The notes: generated by a model not told the origin, from the letters alone. A stretch of 38,669 nt of DNA from Candidatus Taylorbacteria bacterium RIFCSPLOWO2_01_FULL_45_34b (GCA_001822675.1 MHRY01000013.1:2024-40692), one strand, 5' to 3'; positions 26,851 to 36,178 are shown, counted from the stretch's first letter. Numbers and translations are program-made.

Positions 26851-26952
26851 GTGGCAGTTCCTACAGCTTTTGGGAATTGCTGCTTCTGACCAGAGTGCGG
26901 TTCCACGATGGAACCACACGAGTCCTGCCAACTGTTTTGGCAGGATTTTTTA
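26851..26952 (+). ncRNA. Candidate small ncRNA ending in a terminator hairpin
   Basis: TTGCCT-N18-TACACT upstream; hairpins GCAGTTCC/GGAATTGCTG, GTGcGGTTCC/GGAACCaCAC; terminator TCCTGCCAA-ctgtt-TTGGCAGGATTTTTT. Confidence 0.4.
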
Positions 26953-26980
26953 TCTCTTACGATATATCGTAAGAGATAAA
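26949..26980. repeat. 32-nt perfect palindrome
   Basis: TTTATCTCTTACGATATATCGTAAGAGATAAA; its central 20 nt are identical to 6040-6059 in the RT gene. Confidence 0.9.
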
Positions 26981-27035
26981 TTTTCTATCTTCAATTCTAC
27001 GTTGCAAAACTTCGGACAACCTCCTCTTAAGACTC

Positions 27036-29699
27036 TCAAAAACTAGCGAATGAGTTCCGAAACCCTCCACTATAAAACCGGTTGAGTGAGATTCCAACAA
27101 GCGCCAAAATAAGAGCGGCGAGATCCATTCCCCGATACAAAGGAATCGGTTTTGTGGTAACAACAATGGCTGTTCCTCCGCCGCCGCCAAACAACTGGTT
27201 GGGACCTCCGAAGTCAACCGGGAATGTGGGCGTGAGTGGCGGGAAATTTGAATTCAAATTTTTCAAATCATTTTCGTTTGTCACTTCAACTACTGGAGGT
27301 TTTATAATTCGATCGATGGTGGTGGTTGCTGGGGCTTCTTCTATCTCTTCTGGCGGCTCAACTATAATCGGGATCTCCGGAATCTGGTCTGGCGCGAGAA
27401 TAATAATAGAACTCGTCGCGATATTTGAATCGGCGTTATTGCCGTAAAAGGGATTCAGGATAGGGCTCCGGCCGACAGCTTTGACTTGCGCGAAGTTTGT
27501 ATAGCGGCCCGGTGGCGCATCGGGATTAAAAAACGTGCCATAATTTACTGTAATTTCCTCGTCCGGCAAAATGGTGCCAAGATCAAAATTTTCTTGTCCA
27601 ACCACCTCCCCCGCCTCATTTTTGAGAACATCTTCCAGGACGGCATGATAAGCTGGCCCGCCTCTGTTTTCAATCGTAATTGTGTACCCGACCGTGGACG
27701 AAGCGTTCACGCCAAACGGCGCGTTATTAAGTTTTTTAACGGAAAGAGCGGCCTCGGGCGTGAAGTTAACCGTCACGCCATCCTGCGCCAAAATATTACT
27801 GTGCACTAAAAGACTGGCGTAATCCGCGTTATCAGCTGTATCGCCATCCGGTTCATATGAATAAACCCTGGCTTGATTCGCAACGTTTGTATTGCCATAT
27901 TGCGCGTCGCGGCTGATTTGCGCGCTATATGTAAATTCTTTGACCGCGCCAGCCGGAATCCCCCCCAAATCGAACCTGTCAGGGTCGGTTCCCGCCAAAG
28001 TTGATCCGGCTTGGAAACCCCTGAAAGAAACAAGTCTGCTATTAAAACGATTCTCCAAAATGACATTGGACGCATCGGCGTCACCCCTGTTTGCTATCGT
28101 AAATTTGTAGTCAACTGAGGAACCGGGCTCCACTCCTTCCGGCTTCGCCATAATTTCCGTACCCACCCAAAGATCCGGCCGGCCGAAAGCGACATTACCC
28201 GACCAATTACCGAAAATATTAAAAACAGCCAAAATCCAGTTTCTGCCAAAAATATTTGTGTTCGCAAGATTAACAATGTTGGCCGCGGCGTAAGCGTCAC
28301 CAGTCGCAACCGCGGCGCCGGAATCGCCTTTGGCCTTGTTAGCGCCGGTTAAAGCGTACACCGTGACATTATTTTTTATGCTGGCATCATTTTTGTTTGT
28401 AACGGAAATGCTTGCCCCGCTATCACTATTGTTACTTTCACTCCCATCCGTCCCGCCAGAAATCTGTTGGTTAGCGGTATCTTCATCGTACATAATCTGC
28501 AAACCTTCCTCGGTTTCCTGCCAAGACATGCCGGGGGGAGCACTGAAAACGTTCCCTGTCCAATTACCAAAAACTCGAAAAACAACAAGAAAAGAATCGG
28601 AACCGAAAAAATTTTTATTAACGCTGTTTACCACGTTGCTAGACGACACAGCTTCTCCCGTGTGAATCGAGGCGCCACCTCCTTCGGTTTCTGCTCCATT
28701 TCCGCCAGTGTCGGAAACAACACCCACTCCATTTTCCACATTGGCGCTGTTTTCACTACCAACTGAAACGGAAGACCCGCCGCCATTGCTATTTTGGTTA
28801 AGAGACGGTGCCGCCGGATTGAAAAATTTGCTCCAATACTCTTTGCCCGGCAAAACCAAATCTCCGCCCCAGTCGCCTAGATTATTGAAGGCGACGACCA
28901 TGTAGCTTGAATTGGTGATATTGGTATTAGCAATATTGACCAAGTTGACTCCAGCAAAAGCCTCGCCGGTATCTATAAAAGCATTGTCGCCCTCCGCCCC
29001 ATTACTGCCGGTTGAAGCCCTGGCAATAATATTGTTTGTGACTGAAGCGGTGGAAGATGAATTTAAATTAACGGAAGATGGAAAGAAAGCGCAATTCCCG
29101 CCACAAGGAATGGTCGGGTTGGAGTTCCCGGACATAAGAGGACGCGTATCAATTGTCCCAACTTCGCCGAATAAACCGTTAAGCAAGAGGATAAAACCTT
29201 GCGAATTAAAAATAGTAGTATTGACAACATTCGCGATGTTGACAGTCGACACCGCGTTGCCGGTTGAAACGGTTGCGTCGCCGCTATTCGAAGTGGCGCT
29301 GTTGTCGCCAGTTGAAGCCGTACCCGAAGCGTTATTTAAGACTTCGGCTTCGTTTAGAATATCGGCGCTTACCGTTGTCGGCGTCGTGGTCGCGGAAGAT
29401 TCCGAATTTTGCGCTTGCCCTTGTTCGCTTGCCGGAAGCGACTCGCCCGAAGTTTGCTCGGGAGTAGTCGAGGGGTTGGTTGCGGTGGTATTAACCACAT
29501 TCACCGCATCCGTGACCGAAACGGCGTCGCCGGTTGTAATTGTAGCATCGCCGCTTGGACTAGAAGAATTCTCGACTGGGGAGGTAGTCGTGGACGCGGA
29601 ACTCGTTGGATCTTCAGCAAAAACAAAACTAGCCGGCGTTGTCGCCAAAAGCATTGAAAACATGAGTATTCCCGACAGTTTTTTCTTGAAATTTTTCAC
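27036..29699 (-). CDS. Large secreted repeat protein with DUF11-like domains and C-terminal TM anchor
   Basis: Signal peptide, repeated 'TGdAvsxxNvVNxxNTni' units, DUF11-like 'VEPGSSVDYKFTIANRGDADASNVILEN', C-terminal 'LAALILALVGISLNRFY'. Confidence 0.85.
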   Translation of the reverse strand: MKNFKKKLSGILMFSMLLATTPASFVFAEDPTSSASTTTSPVENSSSPSGDATITTGDAVSVTDAVNVVNTTATNPSTTPEQTSGESLPASEQGQAQNSESSATTTPTTVSADILNEAEVLNNASGTASTGDNSATSNSGDATVSTGNAVSTVNIANVVNTTIFNSQGFILLLNGLFGEVGTIDTRPLMSGNSNPTIPCGGNCAFFPSSVNLNSSSTASVTNNIIARASTGSNGAEGDNAFIDTGEAFAGVNLVNIANTNITNSSYMVVAFNNLGDWGGDLVLPGKEYWSKFFNPAAPSLNQNSNGGGSSVSVGSENSANVENGVGVVSDTGGNGAETEGGGASIHTGEAVSSSNVVNSVNKNFFGSDSFLVVFRVFGNWTGNVFSAPPGMSWQETEEGLQIMYDEDTANQQISGGTDGSESNNSDSGASISVTNKNDASIKNNVTVYALTGANKAKGDSGAAVATGDAYAAANIVNLANTNIFGRNWILAVFNIFGNWSGNVAFGRPDLWVGTEIMAKPEGVEPGSSVDYKFTIANRGDADASNVILENRFNSRLVSFRGFQAGSTLAGTDPDRFDLGGIPAGAVKEFTYSAQISRDAQYGNTNVANQARVYSYEPDGDTADNADYASLLVHSNILAQDGVTVNFTPEAALSVKKLNNAPFGVNASSTVGYTITIENRGGPAYHAVLEDVLKNEAGEVVGQENFDLGTILPDEEITVNYGTFFNPDAPPGRYTNFAQVKAVGRSPILNPFYGNNADSNIATSSIIILAPDQIPEIPIIVEPPEEIEEAPATTTIDRIIKPPVVEVTNENDLKNLNSNFPPLTPTFPVDFGGPNQLFGGGGGTAIVVTTKPIPLYRGMDLAALILALVGISLNRFYSGGFRNSFASF

Positions 29700-29760
29700 G
29701 CTTCTTAAATAAAATTAACTACTCGCTGTAGACTTGAGATGTCTACAGCTTTATCGATCA

Positions 29761-30507
29761 TCAGCGCCTGAAAATTGAAAAGATATTTTTAAGGAAGTCT
29801 CGAATCGCTTCCTGGATGTTCCTGCCAAACTCCTCTCTGCCAGCAATAGCCGTATCGGCGGATGTCGCTTCTACCAAAACGTCCGGGCTGGAAGTCGTGG
29901 CGAAAGTATCGCGAGTGTCAACATCATCGGTATCATCTGTATCATCATCTTTGTCGCCCCAAAACGGCCAGAATTTTGAAAACCAACTGCCTTTTTCTTT
30001 AATCCGCGTTTCTTCTCCACTATTTTCATCTTCATCAGAAGTCGACGTAGCTACGCTAGACGTACCGCTATGGACCTCCACCTTGATCTTCGTTCTAACC
30101 GTTCCGCTGGTATTTTCAAATTCCTTTTCGACGTCCGCTTCGCCTTCGTATGAATCATAAACGTCCTCTACGACCTCGCCGTTCACTTCCGTCTTAACTC
30201 GCACTTCCGCTTTGGCGGAACCGCCTGTTATAGAGCCAGCATCTTTACCGATGGAAGTTGACGGTCTGCCAATTTGCGCCGCGTCATCACCAGAAATGTT
30301 TTGACCGCCGGAATTGGCCGAGATGGATATGTCATTGGTAATAGAAACGCCTCCGCTTCCGTCATTAAATACGGAAACTTCTGAAGATTCTTCAAGGTTC
30401 AACCTTGAAGACAACTGCGAAAAGTCCTCTCTCGCCGAAACAAAATCGGCTGTGAAAAGAGCTATTCCAAGCAAACCTATGAAAAATATCGTTCGTCGAA
30501 AACCCAT
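29761..30507 (-). CDS. Secreted hypothetical protein
   Basis: Signal peptide 'MGFRRTIFFIGLLGIALFTADFVSA'; ORF extends to 30615 but the start at 30507 fits. Confidence 0.7.
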   Translation of the reverse strand: MGFRRTIFFIGLLGIALFTADFVSAREDFSQLSSRLNLEESSEVSVFNDGSGGVSITNDISISANSGGQNISGDDAAQIGRPSTSIGKDAGSITGGSAKAEVRVKTEVNGEVVEDVYDSYEGEADVEKEFENTSGTVRTKIKVEVHSGTSSVATSTSDEDENSGEETRIKEKGSWFSKFWPFWGDKDDDTDDTDDVDTRDTFATTSSPDVLVEATSADTAIAGREEFGRNIQEAIRDFLKNIFSIFRR

Positions 30508-30650
30508 AATGTAATCGAGGGGGCAACTCTCCAATGTCCCTCGCCACCGAGCTCCTGTCACAAGCAGAAGCTCGATTCGCGAAGAGAGAAACTTATGAAA
30601 AAATAAGAAAGTCAAATTTCAGAGAAGTTTCTCAACTTCAAACACCGTTA

Positions 30651-31307
30651 TTAGATCTTGCGAACGCGAATAACGGTCGAGTTGACAACACTGCCAACAC
30701 TTGAGGTCGCCTTAGCTTCGCCTGCCGTGACCGTACCGCCATTACCACCATCGGAATCAGTGGTGCCGCCACCGGTCGTGTTGTTATCGTCCTTGTCACC
30801 GTTGATGTTGCCACTGTCCTTCACTTTGGTCGTAGCGCTGCCGCCGTCTGTTGAATTCAAACCGGTGTCAGCCAACGTACCCACCTCATTCACAACAGTG
30901 GTGTTCTTATTCTTCACACGAACATCAATATCACCCTTGCAACCGCACTCGGTCTTGACCTTAATGTCGGTTGAATTAACATCGTTCCACACGGTTGAAT
31001 CTGCCTTAGCTTTGCCTGTCGTGACCGTACCGCCATTACCACCATCGGAATCAGTGGTGCCGCCACCGGTCGTGTTGTTATCGTCCTTGTTGCCGTTGAT
31101 GTTTCCGCTATTCTTTACCTTAGTGGTTGCGCTACCGCCGTCGGCAGTATTACCGCCAGTGTATGCGCCCGTGGAGACACCATTTACAACAGTGGTGCCG
31201 CTATTCTTCACGTAAACATCAATGTCAGATGCCCAGTGAGAAGCAAAAGCTGGCGAAGCCGCAACAAACATCGCGGCCGCCGCAATTCCTGCAATAACTT
31301 TATTCAT
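30651..31307 (-). CDS. Secreted protein with two near-identical tandem repeats
   Basis: Signal peptide; 'VKNSGNINGNKDDNNTTGGGTTDSDGGNGGTVTTGKAKA' and 'VKDSGNINGDKDDNNTTGGGTTDSDGGNGGTVTAGEAKA'. Confidence 0.85.
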   Translation of the reverse strand: MNKVIAGIAAAAMFVAASPAFASHWASDIDVYVKNSGTTVVNGVSTGAYTGGNTADGGSATTKVKNSGNINGNKDDNNTTGGGTTDSDGGNGGTVTTGKAKADSTVWNDVNSTDIKVKTECGCKGDIDVRVKNKNTTVVNEVGTLADTGLNSTDGGSATTKVKDSGNINGDKDDNNTTGGGTTDSDGGNGGTVTAGEAKATSSVGSVVNSTVIRVRKI

Positions 31308-31787
31308 AATTTTTCTTTCTTATGTCTATTAATGATTCATTCCTTCCTCCGTCCCTTAAGGGAATACGGAACAAGAAAATGATGTATCGACCATGGGACT
31401 TTTTTGAAGTCCAGACCTCAACCATTTTCCTCCACAAAAGAAAAGCCCGCACTTTTTTAAAGCCTGCGGATACACACTCTTCTGTAAGATAAGGAATAAA
31501 AGGTCTTTGGCTGAAGTCTGAACTTACTTTTTCCGTAAACAAAAAACCACCCTCGCGGCGACGCGTTTTGGTGGTTCTACATGAAAAATTTTGTTTGGGA
31601 AACGTATTTCATCAGTCTTCCCTTTCATTTTGGTTTCCCCACAAAATGAAAGATATTTTAGGCTACAAATACAATTGTATAACGCCTAGATTTTATGTCA
31701 ACAATTTTTAACATGTTTTTCTTTTATGATATACTGAAAGTGGCTTGTCAAACTTTTGCGGCCAACATAGTAATAACTTCTATAAAC

Positions 31788-31867
31788 AAAAAACCCGAGA
31801 AGGGACGCTAACCTGGGAAACTGGCCCTATAGGGGCAAGTGGTTTGGCGTCCCTTCTCGGGTTTTTT
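31788..31867. terminator. Long-stem bidirectional terminator/structured RNA element (21-bp perfect arms, 38-nt loop)
   Basis: AAAAAACCCGAGAAGGGACGC (31788-31808) and GCGTCCCTTCTCGGGTTTTTT (31847-31867). Confidence 0.8.
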
Positions 31868-32003
31868 ATAATACGGAGAACTTTTTAAGTAGGCCTTGAT
31901 TCTAGGCGTCAAAAATGGTTTGTCAACCATTTTTTGAAAAAATCATTTCCAAAACACCAAGAAAAACTATTTTCTTGGAAGAAAGCTTATTTAAAAACGA
32001 ACC

Positions 32004-32645
32004 CTAGAAACGTTTTTTAAAAAGAAAGATACTCCACTGCCAGAGGATATAACAAAAAAATGAAGAAAAAAGACCGAGGAGAAAACCACCGAGAATGTCG
32101 CTCGCAAAATGAACATTGAGATACACACGGCTTGCCCCAATTAACAAAGGGATTAAGAAACAAAGAAAAAGAAGCAACTTTCTGATTTTTGAAGAAGACA
32201 CGTTTTGAAAAAAAATGAACCAGATCGAGAAAAAGAAGGCCGTACTTGATGTCGCGTGGCCGCTTGGGAAACTAAAACCACCCTCCGGAACAAAAGATGC
32301 AAGCGGTCTCTCTATCAGGAGGCCATTTTTCAAGAGCGCAGTTAGAAGATATGACAAAAAAATGGCCGCAGCAAAAAAAACTGCCGCGCTGTATCTTTTT
32401 TTACTAAACAAATAGGCAATAACGAACAGAGAAAAAATAATAATTGATGTGGTACTGCCAAGAAAAGTGAAAAAGAGCATAATGTTACTTAACGGCGGAA
32501 ACCATAAAGAAGGCGCCACGAAGGAGATAAAATGGTCTGCCACGGTAAGCGGCCCATCACTCGTCACCAAAAAAACGAGACCTGCGAAAACCGCAAGAAC
32601 AAGTGCGTCAAAAAAAACGAGGGTGGTAAAATTTCTCCTCTCCAT
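32004..32645 (-). CDS. PAP2-family phosphatase
   Basis: 'KNGLLIERP...FPSGHATSSTAFF...SRVYLNVHFASDILGGFLLG'. Confidence 0.92.
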   Translation of the reverse strand: MERRNFTTLVFFDALVLAVFAGLVFLVTSDGPLTVADHFISFVAPSLWFPPLSNIMLFFTFLGSTTSIIIFSLFVIAYLFSKKRYSAAVFFAAAIFLSYLLTALLKNGLLIERPLASFVPEGGFSFPSGHATSSTAFFFSIWFIFFQNVSSSKIRKLLLFLCFLIPLLIGASRVYLNVHFASDILGGFLLGLFSSFFCYILWQWSIFLFKKRF

Positions 32646-32649
32646 TGAC

Positions 32650-32934
32650 TTAAATCTCTACGTGATGGTGACCTTGCCCTTGGCGGTTTTTTTCTTCGAG
32701 CTGTTTTTGGAGTTCAGCAACTTCCCTATTACTCCTCTCATTCTCTCCATGAAGATGTTTTAAATTTTCTTCTTCTTTCTGTAACGCCCTTTGTTTCTTT
32801 TCAAACTGAGACTTTACTTCCTGGGTTTCAGTCCGCAGCCGCTCCACCTCCGCGGATTGTTTATGCAAATTTCTCTCCTGCTCCGCTATCTCTCTTTTAA
32901 GATGTTCGATAGCGGAAGTTATATTTGAGTTCAT
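32650..32934 (-). CDS. Coiled-coil hypothetical protein with histidine-containing C-terminus (GHHHVEI)
   Basis: Heptad-rich 94-aa ORF abutting the PAP2 gene. Confidence 0.7.
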   Translation of the reverse strand: MNSNITSAIEHLKREIAEQERNLHKQSAEVERLRTETQEVKSQFEKKQRALQKEEENLKHLHGENERSNREVAELQKQLEEKNRQGQGHHHVEI

Positions 32935-32958
32935 AGATTTATATTACTCTAATAATAA

Positions 32959-34305
32959 TTAATACGAAAACTTTTCAAAGTGGATAAAACGTCGCTCAAC
33001 TCCGAGTTCGCGAAGTATTCCGCGAACCGCGTCCATCATGGGCTTCGGGCCGCAGATGTATATTTCGCGTTCTTTGAAATCCGGAACGAGCCGAACAATC
33101 TTTTCTTTATCAATACGACCTCTTTGAAGTGGCGGCAAAACCTCGGTAGAAGCTTCAGAAATTGGGAAATACTGCCGGATTGGAAGACTCGCAAGCTCGC
33201 TTTGAAGTGGAATGTCTTTCGCCGACGAGTTGGCATAAAAAAGCACTGCATCTTTCTTTTCCTGCCCCAACGTCTCTGCAAGGGCTCGAAGCGGTGTGAT
33301 GCCAATGCCGCCAGCAATAAGGAAAAATTTCTGTTTCACCGCCTGATCCAAAGTAAAAATACCAAGCGGTCCGTCAATAATAACCTTAGCGCCAGCTTTG
33401 AGGTTTCCTAACTTTGAAGTAAAGTCCCCCAAACTTTTGACACTAACCCGAAGGCCACGGCCATTTGGCGCGGCGGAAAAGGAAAACGGGTGGGTAAACC
33501 AAAAACCTTTCCGTAAAAAAGTGAAGTTGGCGTACTGGCCAGATTTGAAACGGAATTCCTCCATGCGTCTCCCTGTTATGTAAATAGAAACGACCTCATC
33601 GCTTTCAACCACGACTTTTTCTACTGTAAACCGATGTTTGTAAAAAAGGTAGAGCGGCCGGAGAAACCGGAAAGCGATGAGGAGACCGAATATCAAGAAA
33701 TTTAGCGCGAGCCAGTAATAAAGAGCTACGCCCTCCGAGACATCACCCAATTCTATTTGGTGCCCAAAAACCAACCCAATGGCAACGTACATGAGAAGAT
33801 GAGTAAAATACCAGGTTTCGTATCGAAGCGCGCGCCGAATGGGCGCGATGGAAATGAAAATGATAAACAGAAAAATAAGAAAGGCTATAAAAGCATTGCG
33901 TACGTGTTCATAATCGGTGAAAAAAGTCATGAATTGTGACAGAAACCCAACATGATTCAACGCGCCAAAACCAAGGATAAGCATGAGCGGGTGTCCCACG
34001 ATAAAAATGGTCAGCGAGTAACCAAGCCAGCGGTGCACGATATTCATGCGATCAAAACCAAAAATCCGCTCAACGGAGGCGACTCTGCCAATAAGCACGA
34101 GCTGGATCAAAATGGCATATTCCGCTAGAAGGCCGAACAATTTCCCAAAAGCAATCAAAAGGCTTCCCTTCGGTGCCGCTCCCCCAAATGAGGCGCTAGA
34201 CCCCTGCCACCAGAAAAAGAATATGACAAAAAGGTTCACGAAAAAGAGCGCGCCGAGCACCAACCAGCCTTTGTTTTGTTTGGTGAGGGAATGGGTCATG
34301 AACAT
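32959..34305 (-). CDS. Ferric reductase-like transmembrane protein with FAD/NAD(P)-binding domain
   Basis: N-terminal TM helices with His residues, then 'FRFKSGQYANFTFLRKGFWFTHPFSFSAAP', 'FFLIAGGIGITPLRALAE', 'YICGPKPMMDAVRGIL'. Confidence 0.9.
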   Translation of the reverse strand: MFMTHSLTKQNKGWLVLGALFFVNLFVIFFFWWQGSSASFGGAAPKGSLLIAFGKLFGLLAEYAILIQLVLIGRVASVERIFGFDRMNIVHRWLGYSLTIFIVGHPLMLILGFGALNHVGFLSQFMTFFTDYEHVRNAFIAFLIFLFIIFISIAPIRRALRYETWYFTHLLMYVAIGLVFGHQIELGDVSEGVALYYWLALNFLIFGLLIAFRFLRPLYLFYKHRFTVEKVVVESDEVVSIYITGRRMEEFRFKSGQYANFTFLRKGFWFTHPFSFSAAPNGRGLRVSVKSLGDFTSKLGNLKAGAKVIIDGPLGIFTLDQAVKQKFFLIAGGIGITPLRALAETLGQEKKDAVLFYANSSAKDIPLQSELASLPIRQYFPISEASTEVLPPLQRGRIDKEKIVRLVPDFKEREIYICGPKPMMDAVRGILRELGVERRFIHFEKFSY

Positions 34306-34334
34306 AATCAGTATACTACATTGCCTCGGCCAAA

Positions 34335-34368
34335 ACAGAAAAATCCCCTATCAGGGGGATTTTTCTGT
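34335..34368 (-). terminator. Terminator hairpin downstream of the zinc-ribbon gene
   Basis: ACAGAAAAATCCCC-tatcag-GGGGATTTTTCTGT. Confidence 0.7.
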
Positions 34369-34385
34369 AAGCGTTCTAACCTTTC

Positions 34386-34502
34386 TTAGGCAATCTTAGT
34401 GCCACAACCCGGGCACGTACCATCTTCTTTCGGCGTCACTTCCATGTTGCATTTTGTGCAAAGCACTTTAGCTCCTCCTGCCGGTGTATGATCTGTAGTC
34501 AT
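34386..34502 (-). CDS. 38-aa zinc-ribbon microprotein
   Basis: Translated by hand: MTTDHTPAGGAKVLCTKCNMEVTPKEDGTCPGCGTKIA*; two CxxC pairs; missing from the track because it is short. Confidence 0.75.
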   Translation of the reverse strand: MTTDHTPAGGAKVLCTKCNMEVTPKEDGTCPGCGTKIA

Positions 34503-34621
34503 ATTTTTTACTAAATTGATAAGTGAAACTTTCCGTCACAAGTTAGTATAGCACATCAAACATCAAAAAGCTCTACTTTCTGTGAAAAATATCTGGGAAC
34601 GACATAAACTGCAAAAAAAGA

Positions 34622-34651
34622 AATGGGGTGAGCTCTGGTGCTCACCCCATA
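34622..34651 (-). terminator. Terminator hairpin
   Basis: ATGGGGTGAGC-tctg-GTGCTCACCCCAT followed on minus by TTCTTTTTTTG. Confidence 0.7.
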
Positions 34652-34666
34652 GTGGATTCGATTATG

Positions 34667-35041
34667 CTATGGTTGGAGATGTGTCTTCCCTTCACCTTCG
34701 TACATACCTTTGATGCCACGATATTGAGTCTCGTAGGCCGTAGCCGCGATGACGCAATCAAGAAGGTCAAACGCCTTTCTTTTTTCCATTAGTTCGGCAT
34801 TCTTCAAGAGAATTCCAACGTAAGACCCGCAAGTCTCAACCCTTGCAATGTATTCCTCCTGGTCTTCGGTCTCTTCGGTGATCTTCCGAACTTCAGCGCG
34901 TATTTGCTCAAAAGACCGCGCAATGTAAAAGACCTCGCGACACCATAGGACGTTAACCCTGTGGGTCGCTGTGATATTTCGAGCCTGTGGTAACTCGACC
35001 CTGCGCCAGAGAACGCAAGGAGTTCTTTTAATTAAAACATG
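34667..35041 (-). CDS. Open frame without a canonical start directly downstream of fic
   Basis: Translated by hand: ...CVLWRRVELPQARNITATHRVNVLWCREVFYIARSFEQIRAEVRKITEETEDQEEYIARVETCGSYVGILLKNAELMEKRKAFDLLDCVIAATAYETQYRGIKGMYEGEGKTHLQP*; terminator follows; no in-frame ATG/GTG/TTG near the 5' end. Confidence 0.45.
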   Translation of the reverse strand, partial: HVLIKRTPCVLWRRVELPQARNITATHRVNVLWCREVFYIARSFEQIRAEVRKITEETEDQEEYIARVETCGSYVGILLKNAELMEKRKAFDLLDCVIAATAYETQYRGIKGMYEGEGKTHLQP

Positions 35042-35054
35042 AGCTTTTGGTTGG

Positions 35055-35987
35055 TTACCTCACATCTGAGCGACCTAAAATCTTGAATCCGTCAATAATG
35101 GCTTCACACAAAAAATCTTCCAATTGGCTCTGATCCTCTTTAGTCTGAGCTTTATAGAGATATGTATAATAAAGCTGTTTTTGCTCTTGACGGATGATTG
35201 CCGGAGTAAAATTTGCACTAAGTAACATTGCGTTCATAAGCAAACGACCGACACGACCGTTACCATCCCCGAATGGATGAATCTGTTCAAATTTACTATG
35301 TACGCCGGCAGACAAAGCAATAATATCTTTGGTTTTTGGAGTTATGCGAGCCATAACTTCTGGTACAAGTTTAGGAACGCTCATATAATTTGCAGTAGGC
35401 AAATTAACACCGGTGATTCTGACTCCGTGACTGCGATAAACACCAGCATCTGGACGAACACCGTTCATAAGGATGCTGTGGAGTTTAAGTACCAGAGTTT
35501 CATCAACTTTTTCTTTCTTGGCGACGTGATCAAATAAGTAATTCAAAGCTGTCTGATGGTTTTTTGCCTCTAGTTGCTCTGTCAGACTTTTATTTGGTAA
35601 AGCGGCATTATCAAAAAGAATCGCGGCCGTATCCAGTTCGGTAAGAGTACTACCCTCAATGCTGTTGCTGTGATAGGTGAGCTTCAAAATAAATTGATCA
35701 CGGATATCCGGATTAGCTAAAATTTCATTTATAACACTTTTATGTTCTCCTGATTTTTGCCGGAGAGCCTGTTTCTTTGCTGTTAGTTGATTAGAAGGGA
35801 TTGTTTTTTGCCCAGTCACTTCCAAAAAGAGCTCGTCAATGGAAGCCTGCATTTTTGGTCTGGGACTAGATCTACCGGTCCACCAGCTGTTGAAAGCTGC
35901 AAAAGACACGCCGAATTTTTCAGCGAGCTTGGTTTGGGTTAGCCCCAACATTCTTTGAATTACTTCTAGTTTTTGACGTATAGTCAT
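35055..35987 (-). CDS. Fic-family protein with N-terminal XRE-type HTH
   Basis: Fic motif 'HPFGDGNGRVGR'; inhibitory-helix-like 'SNSIEG'; N-terminal 'LGLTQTKLAEKFGVSFAAFNSWWTGRSSP'. Confidence 0.95.
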   Translation of the reverse strand: MTIRQKLEVIQRMLGLTQTKLAEKFGVSFAAFNSWWTGRSSPRPKMQASIDELFLEVTGQKTIPSNQLTAKKQALRQKSGEHKSVINEILANPDIRDQFILKLTYHSNSIEGSTLTELDTAAILFDNAALPNKSLTEQLEAKNHQTALNYLFDHVAKKEKVDETLVLKLHSILMNGVRPDAGVYRSHGVRITGVNLPTANYMSVPKLVPEVMARITPKTKDIIALSAGVHSKFEQIHPFGDGNGRVGRLLMNAMLLSANFTPAIIRQEQKQLYYTYLYKAQTKEDQSQLEDFLCEAIIDGFKILGRSDVR

Positions 35988-36027
35988 AGATATCTTACTT
36001 TATGAGCTAATAAACATTATGTTAACA

Positions 36028-36077
36028 AACTTTATAAAGTTAGTCAAAATACTCAAACTTTATAAAGTTTGAGTATT
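36028..36077. promoter_or_regulatory. Two ACTTTATAAAGT palindromic operators upstream of HTH-fic
   Basis: AACTTTATAAAGTT (36028-36041) and AATACTCAAACTTTATAAAGTTTGAGTATT (36048-36077, 30-nt perfect palindrome). Confidence 0.65.
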
Positions 36078-36178
36078 GCTTGTACAGCCTTTCATCCTTG
36101 AAGCAAAACTTCGAAGTAGTATCGGACCCAATAAAGACCGGCCATGAGTTAGCTAATTTTTATTATAATATGTTACGT

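Noticed and set aside
28912-29712. 266-aa + strand ORF opposite the 887-aa secreted protein
   Set aside because: Antisense to a signal-peptide-bearing repeat protein; the Val/Ala/Ser-rich translation is typical of shadow frames. The same applies to 30658-31215.
31300-31542. 80-aa minus ORF upstream of the 218-aa secreted protein
   Set aside because: Overlaps the downstream start and a hairpin (AACCACC...GGTGGTT); composition not protein-like, more likely a leader region.
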